Source: Alphaproteobacteria bacterium
Lineage (GTDB): Bacteria > Pseudomonadota > Alphaproteobacteria > Micavibrionales > UBA1664
Reading direction: 5' to 3'
Assembly: GCA_002401195.1 (NCBI GenBank)
Contig: NVSI01000020.1
Location: forward strand, 1,500 to 10,289
Length of the DNA stretch: 8,790 nucleotides
Within the stretch, counting starts at the first letter, position 1. The number at the start of each line of letters is the position of its first letter. Position numbers and translations under genes: made by a program. Positions 7,033-8,790 of the stretch are shown here, piece by piece. Below the pieces are notes generated by a model. That model did not search any database and had not been told where the DNA came from. It saw only the letters and a program-made list of their open reading frames with translations.

Positions 7033-7065
7033 GGTATTTAAAGTCCTATAATGTGATGTTGAAAT

Positions 7066-7569
7066 TTATTCGTCTTGTTTAAGATCATTTAAATCAGTTG
7101 GCAAGCGCGGAGGAAGCGTTCGATCCAAAGATTCCTGACCAATGATTGAATCAATCGTTGTGTTAAATGTTTCAATCACCTCCATCTCAATCGGAACCCG
7201 TTCGATCGTGACACTGTTCAGGCGGACGCCGTCTTCGGTGATACTATAAAAACATTCCATGAGTTCTGATTCACGTGATCCATACGCATTCGTGGACATG
7301 TATCCGATCTGCGCCGATGTTTGTTTTTCACCAGCGGTTAGAATGCGAAGGCTGGGCGGATATTCAACATAGCGTTCCAAGAACACCTTACAAATCGCAT
7401 AGCGCCATGTGCCTTGTGCGCCTCCAGAAAATGATAAAACAATCACAAAAAGGATCAAAAGGCCAAAGCCACACAGACCAATGAATAAAAATTCCTGATA
7501 TTTTTTAAGGCCGGCTGTGAATTCGGTATCCTGATCGGTAACGTCACCCAGGATTTTGGGAATTTGCAT
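7066..7569 (-). CDS. Unrecognised 167-residue single-pass membrane protein, downstream of icmB
   Basis: I do not recognise the family. The layout is a short cytoplasmic N-terminus of about 27 residues, one strong membrane segment (about 28-49, FLFIGLCGFGLL and on) with no cleavable signal-peptide pattern, and a periplasm-facing domain. That domain contains C-K-V-F-L-E, Y-P-P-S-L, then N-A-Y-G-S and E-C-F-Y-S-I, with a polar C-terminal tail. Two cysteines in the outer domain (in ICKVF and ECFYS) could form a disulfide. The gene starts 5 nt after the icmB stop; its ribosome binding site GAGGAA (7583-7578) lies inside the end of icmB, so the two are almost certainly cotranscribed. Position and topology resemble small inner-membrane anchored components of type IVB systems. 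It does not look like IcmL/DotI, and a role in the apparatus is inference from context. Confidence 0.8.
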   Translation of the reverse strand: MQIPKILGDVTDQDTEFTAGLKKYQEFLFIGLCGFGLLILFVIVLSFSGGAQGTWRYAICKVFLERYVEYPPSLRILTAGEKQTSAQIGYMSTNAYGSRESELMECFYSITEDGVRLNSVTIERVPIEMEVIETFNTTIDSIIGQESLDRTLPPRLPTDLNDLKQDE

Positions 7570-7574
7570 TGGCG

Positions 7575-8790
7575 CTATTCCTCTTGACCCATGATTTGCG
7601 CTTGGCGTTCCGCTTCGGCGCGATCTTCCGATCCCTTCACCAATTCGTCCACGATCTCTTCGACCACTTTTGATGTTGCCGCCGATTGGGCATTCCCTTG
7701 TTCCGCCAAGGCAAATACACGACGTTTCAATTCCGCACGCGCCGATCCACCAGGGAAAGCCGCCGCCAACATTTGACGCGCACGTCCCGCGCCAAGGCGC
7801 GTATAAAGGCGATTACGGATGGCCACATCTTCGGCCGAAGTCGAAAGCGCCCATAATTCATTGGGGCCAAGCGTGTTAATAAGATGCTGTTCATAACGCC
7901 CATCATTGGTTCCAAGAACAAGTAAAACTGGGGCTCCACTGCTTCGCGGTCCTGTCAGGCGATAGCGAATAACATTCCGCGCCGTATTCGATAGTCCAAA
8001 TCGTTTTTGAGTATTATCAACAACGCGATCGGAAATCGCCGTACCCAAAACCCAAACACCCGTGGCCAAATCAACCATATCGTCATCGAAATCGTCCAAA
8101 AGCTGGGATGATAAAATAATTTGAACACCGCGTTTACGGCCTTCACGAACGTCGCGCACCAATTGCCCGCGAACCGATCGCGAGGCAGATGTTCTGTGAT
8201 ACTCATCATAACAAAGACGTTTTGGCGATTCGCTAATATCCCGAATACGAAGCTCGTGATAAAAACGATATTTCTCGGGGATATGTTCCAAGGCCTCGGG
8301 TGCCATCCACCATGAACGCACCAACGCATGACGCGCCAACATATACATGATCGCGGTTTGACGGTCGGCTGTTTCATCCCCTTGAGGACACACATCCATC
8401 AAATCCAATGAACAAACGCGGGCATCTGTAATTTCAAATTTAGTGACCGATGATAAAATCGGAAATTCACGAATCGCAGATGTAATCATCCGTTCAAACG
8501 CATTAATCACGGTTTCCGCACTGGCACCAATTTGAGTTTCTTCTAAAAGTGCGCGAATTTGTGGACGGCGCGCTGCCGTAATCGCGTCACCCAAAACAGG
8601 CACGGCATGACGCTGCGCCAAATTCGCAAGATGATATTGTTCAAGATCAAAGAATTTATCAACGATATCCCACCAATATGGATCTTCGGGCAGGTGAATA
8701 TTATATTGTTTCAACGCATCATCAATGGCTTCATCCAAACGCGGTAAGAATGGCCGCGGCTCGGCGTTCGCCATTTCGTCATGGCGCCAA
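7575..8790 (-). CDS. icmB: Type IVB secretion ATPase IcmB/DotO (TraU/VirB4-like), C-terminal part (enters from the right edge)
   Basis: The last 404 residues are visible. The frame is open to the right edge (W-R-H-D-E precedes the first in-window Met at 8774), so that Met is internal and the N-terminus and Walker A lie outside. Legionella IcmB is about 1000 residues. The ATPase core shows Walker B, RLCYDEYHRT, with the D-E pair at 8202-8207. Next come VRGQLVRDVREGRKRGVQ and IILSSQLLDDF, the sensor-like S-Q motif of VirB4/TraG-type ATPases, then MVDLATGVWVLG. The C-terminal block GPNELWALSTSAEDVAIRNRLY and a following FPGGSAR segment match the IcmB subgroup as I recall it, and separate it from VirB4 of type IVA systems. 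The enzyme is a cytoplasmic-face hexameric ATPase energising type IVB secretion or conjugation. It is followed 5 nt later by a small membrane protein. Confidence 0.9.
   Translation of the reverse strand, partial: WRHDEMANAEPRPFLPRLDEAIDDALKQYNIHLPEDPYWWDIVDKFFDLEQYHLANLAQRHAVPVLGDAITAARRPQIRALLEETQIGASAETVINAFERMITSAIREFPILSSVTKFEITDARVCSLDLMDVCPQGDETADRQTAIMYMLARHALVRSWWMAPEALEHIPEKYRFYHELRIRDISESPKRLCYDEYHRTSASRSVRGQLVRDVREGRKRGVQIILSSQLLDDFDDDMVDLATGVWVLGTAISDRVVDNTQKRFGLSNTARNVIRYRLTGPRSSGAPVLLVLGTNDGRYEQHLINTLGPNELWALSTSAEDVAIRNRLYTRLGAGRARQMLAAAFPGGSARAELKRRVFALAEQGNAQSAATSKVVEEIVDELVKGSEDRAEAERQAQIMGQEE

Noticed and set aside
7955..8395. Leftward 146-residue open frame
   Set aside because: It is an out-of-frame shadow of icmB, rich in Trp/Cys/Phe with no family resemblance.
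7575..8774. Reading the icmB frame as a complete 399-residue protein starting at the Met at 8774
   Set aside because: The frame stays open to the window edge, Walker A is missing, and the family is about 1000 residues, so this is an internal Met of a truncated gene.

Overview
The window looks like chromosomal DNA of an alphaproteobacterium of moderate GC. It mixes housekeeping and metabolic genes with parts of a type IVB (Dot/Icm, I-type) secretion system. The lineage call is inferred from protein flavour: an alphaproteobacterial-type UbiH/UbiL-like hydroxylase, a FadN-type beta-oxidation enzyme and the style of RNase R. No rRNA or other marker is present, so the order cannot be named; predatory or host-associated alphaproteobacteria that carry type IVB systems would fit.

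Left part (1-3150). A truncated FadN-type 3-hydroxyacyl-CoA dehydrogenase reads leftward off the edge. A 139-base divergent spacer with a small inverted repeat separates it from a rightward cluster: half-size EamA-type transporter, icmT, yggS (PLP homeostasis protein) and a UbiH/UbiF/UbiL-family FAD hydroxylase. Spacing is tight: 25 nt between the transporter and icmT, a 14-nt icmT/yggS overlap, and an ATGA overlap between yggS and the hydroxylase. This looks like one transcription unit.

Right part (3089-8790), all leftward. The C-terminal 404 residues of the IcmB/DotO (VirB4-like) ATPase enter from the right edge. They are followed 5 nt later by an unrecognised 167-residue single-pass membrane protein, then tas (aldo-keto reductase), a consensus TTGACA promoter element, a short-form RNase R gene (rnr), and an unrecognised 283-residue gene that starts on the rnr stop codon (TAATG). 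The last gene ends 62 nt inside the oppositely oriented hydroxylase gene, so the two clusters converge with no room for an intergenic terminator.

Points of interest: (1) two hallmark Dot/Icm genes lie about 6 kb apart on opposite strands, each embedded among household genes; (2) the small membrane protein after icmB is a candidate uncharacterised secretion-system component; (3) at an A7 run near the 3' end of rnr, a one-base shift opens a second basic tail that looks more native than the annotated one; (4) the 283-residue gene coupled to rnr has no family I can recognise. I saw no RNA genes, CRISPR, insertion sequences or attachment sites.
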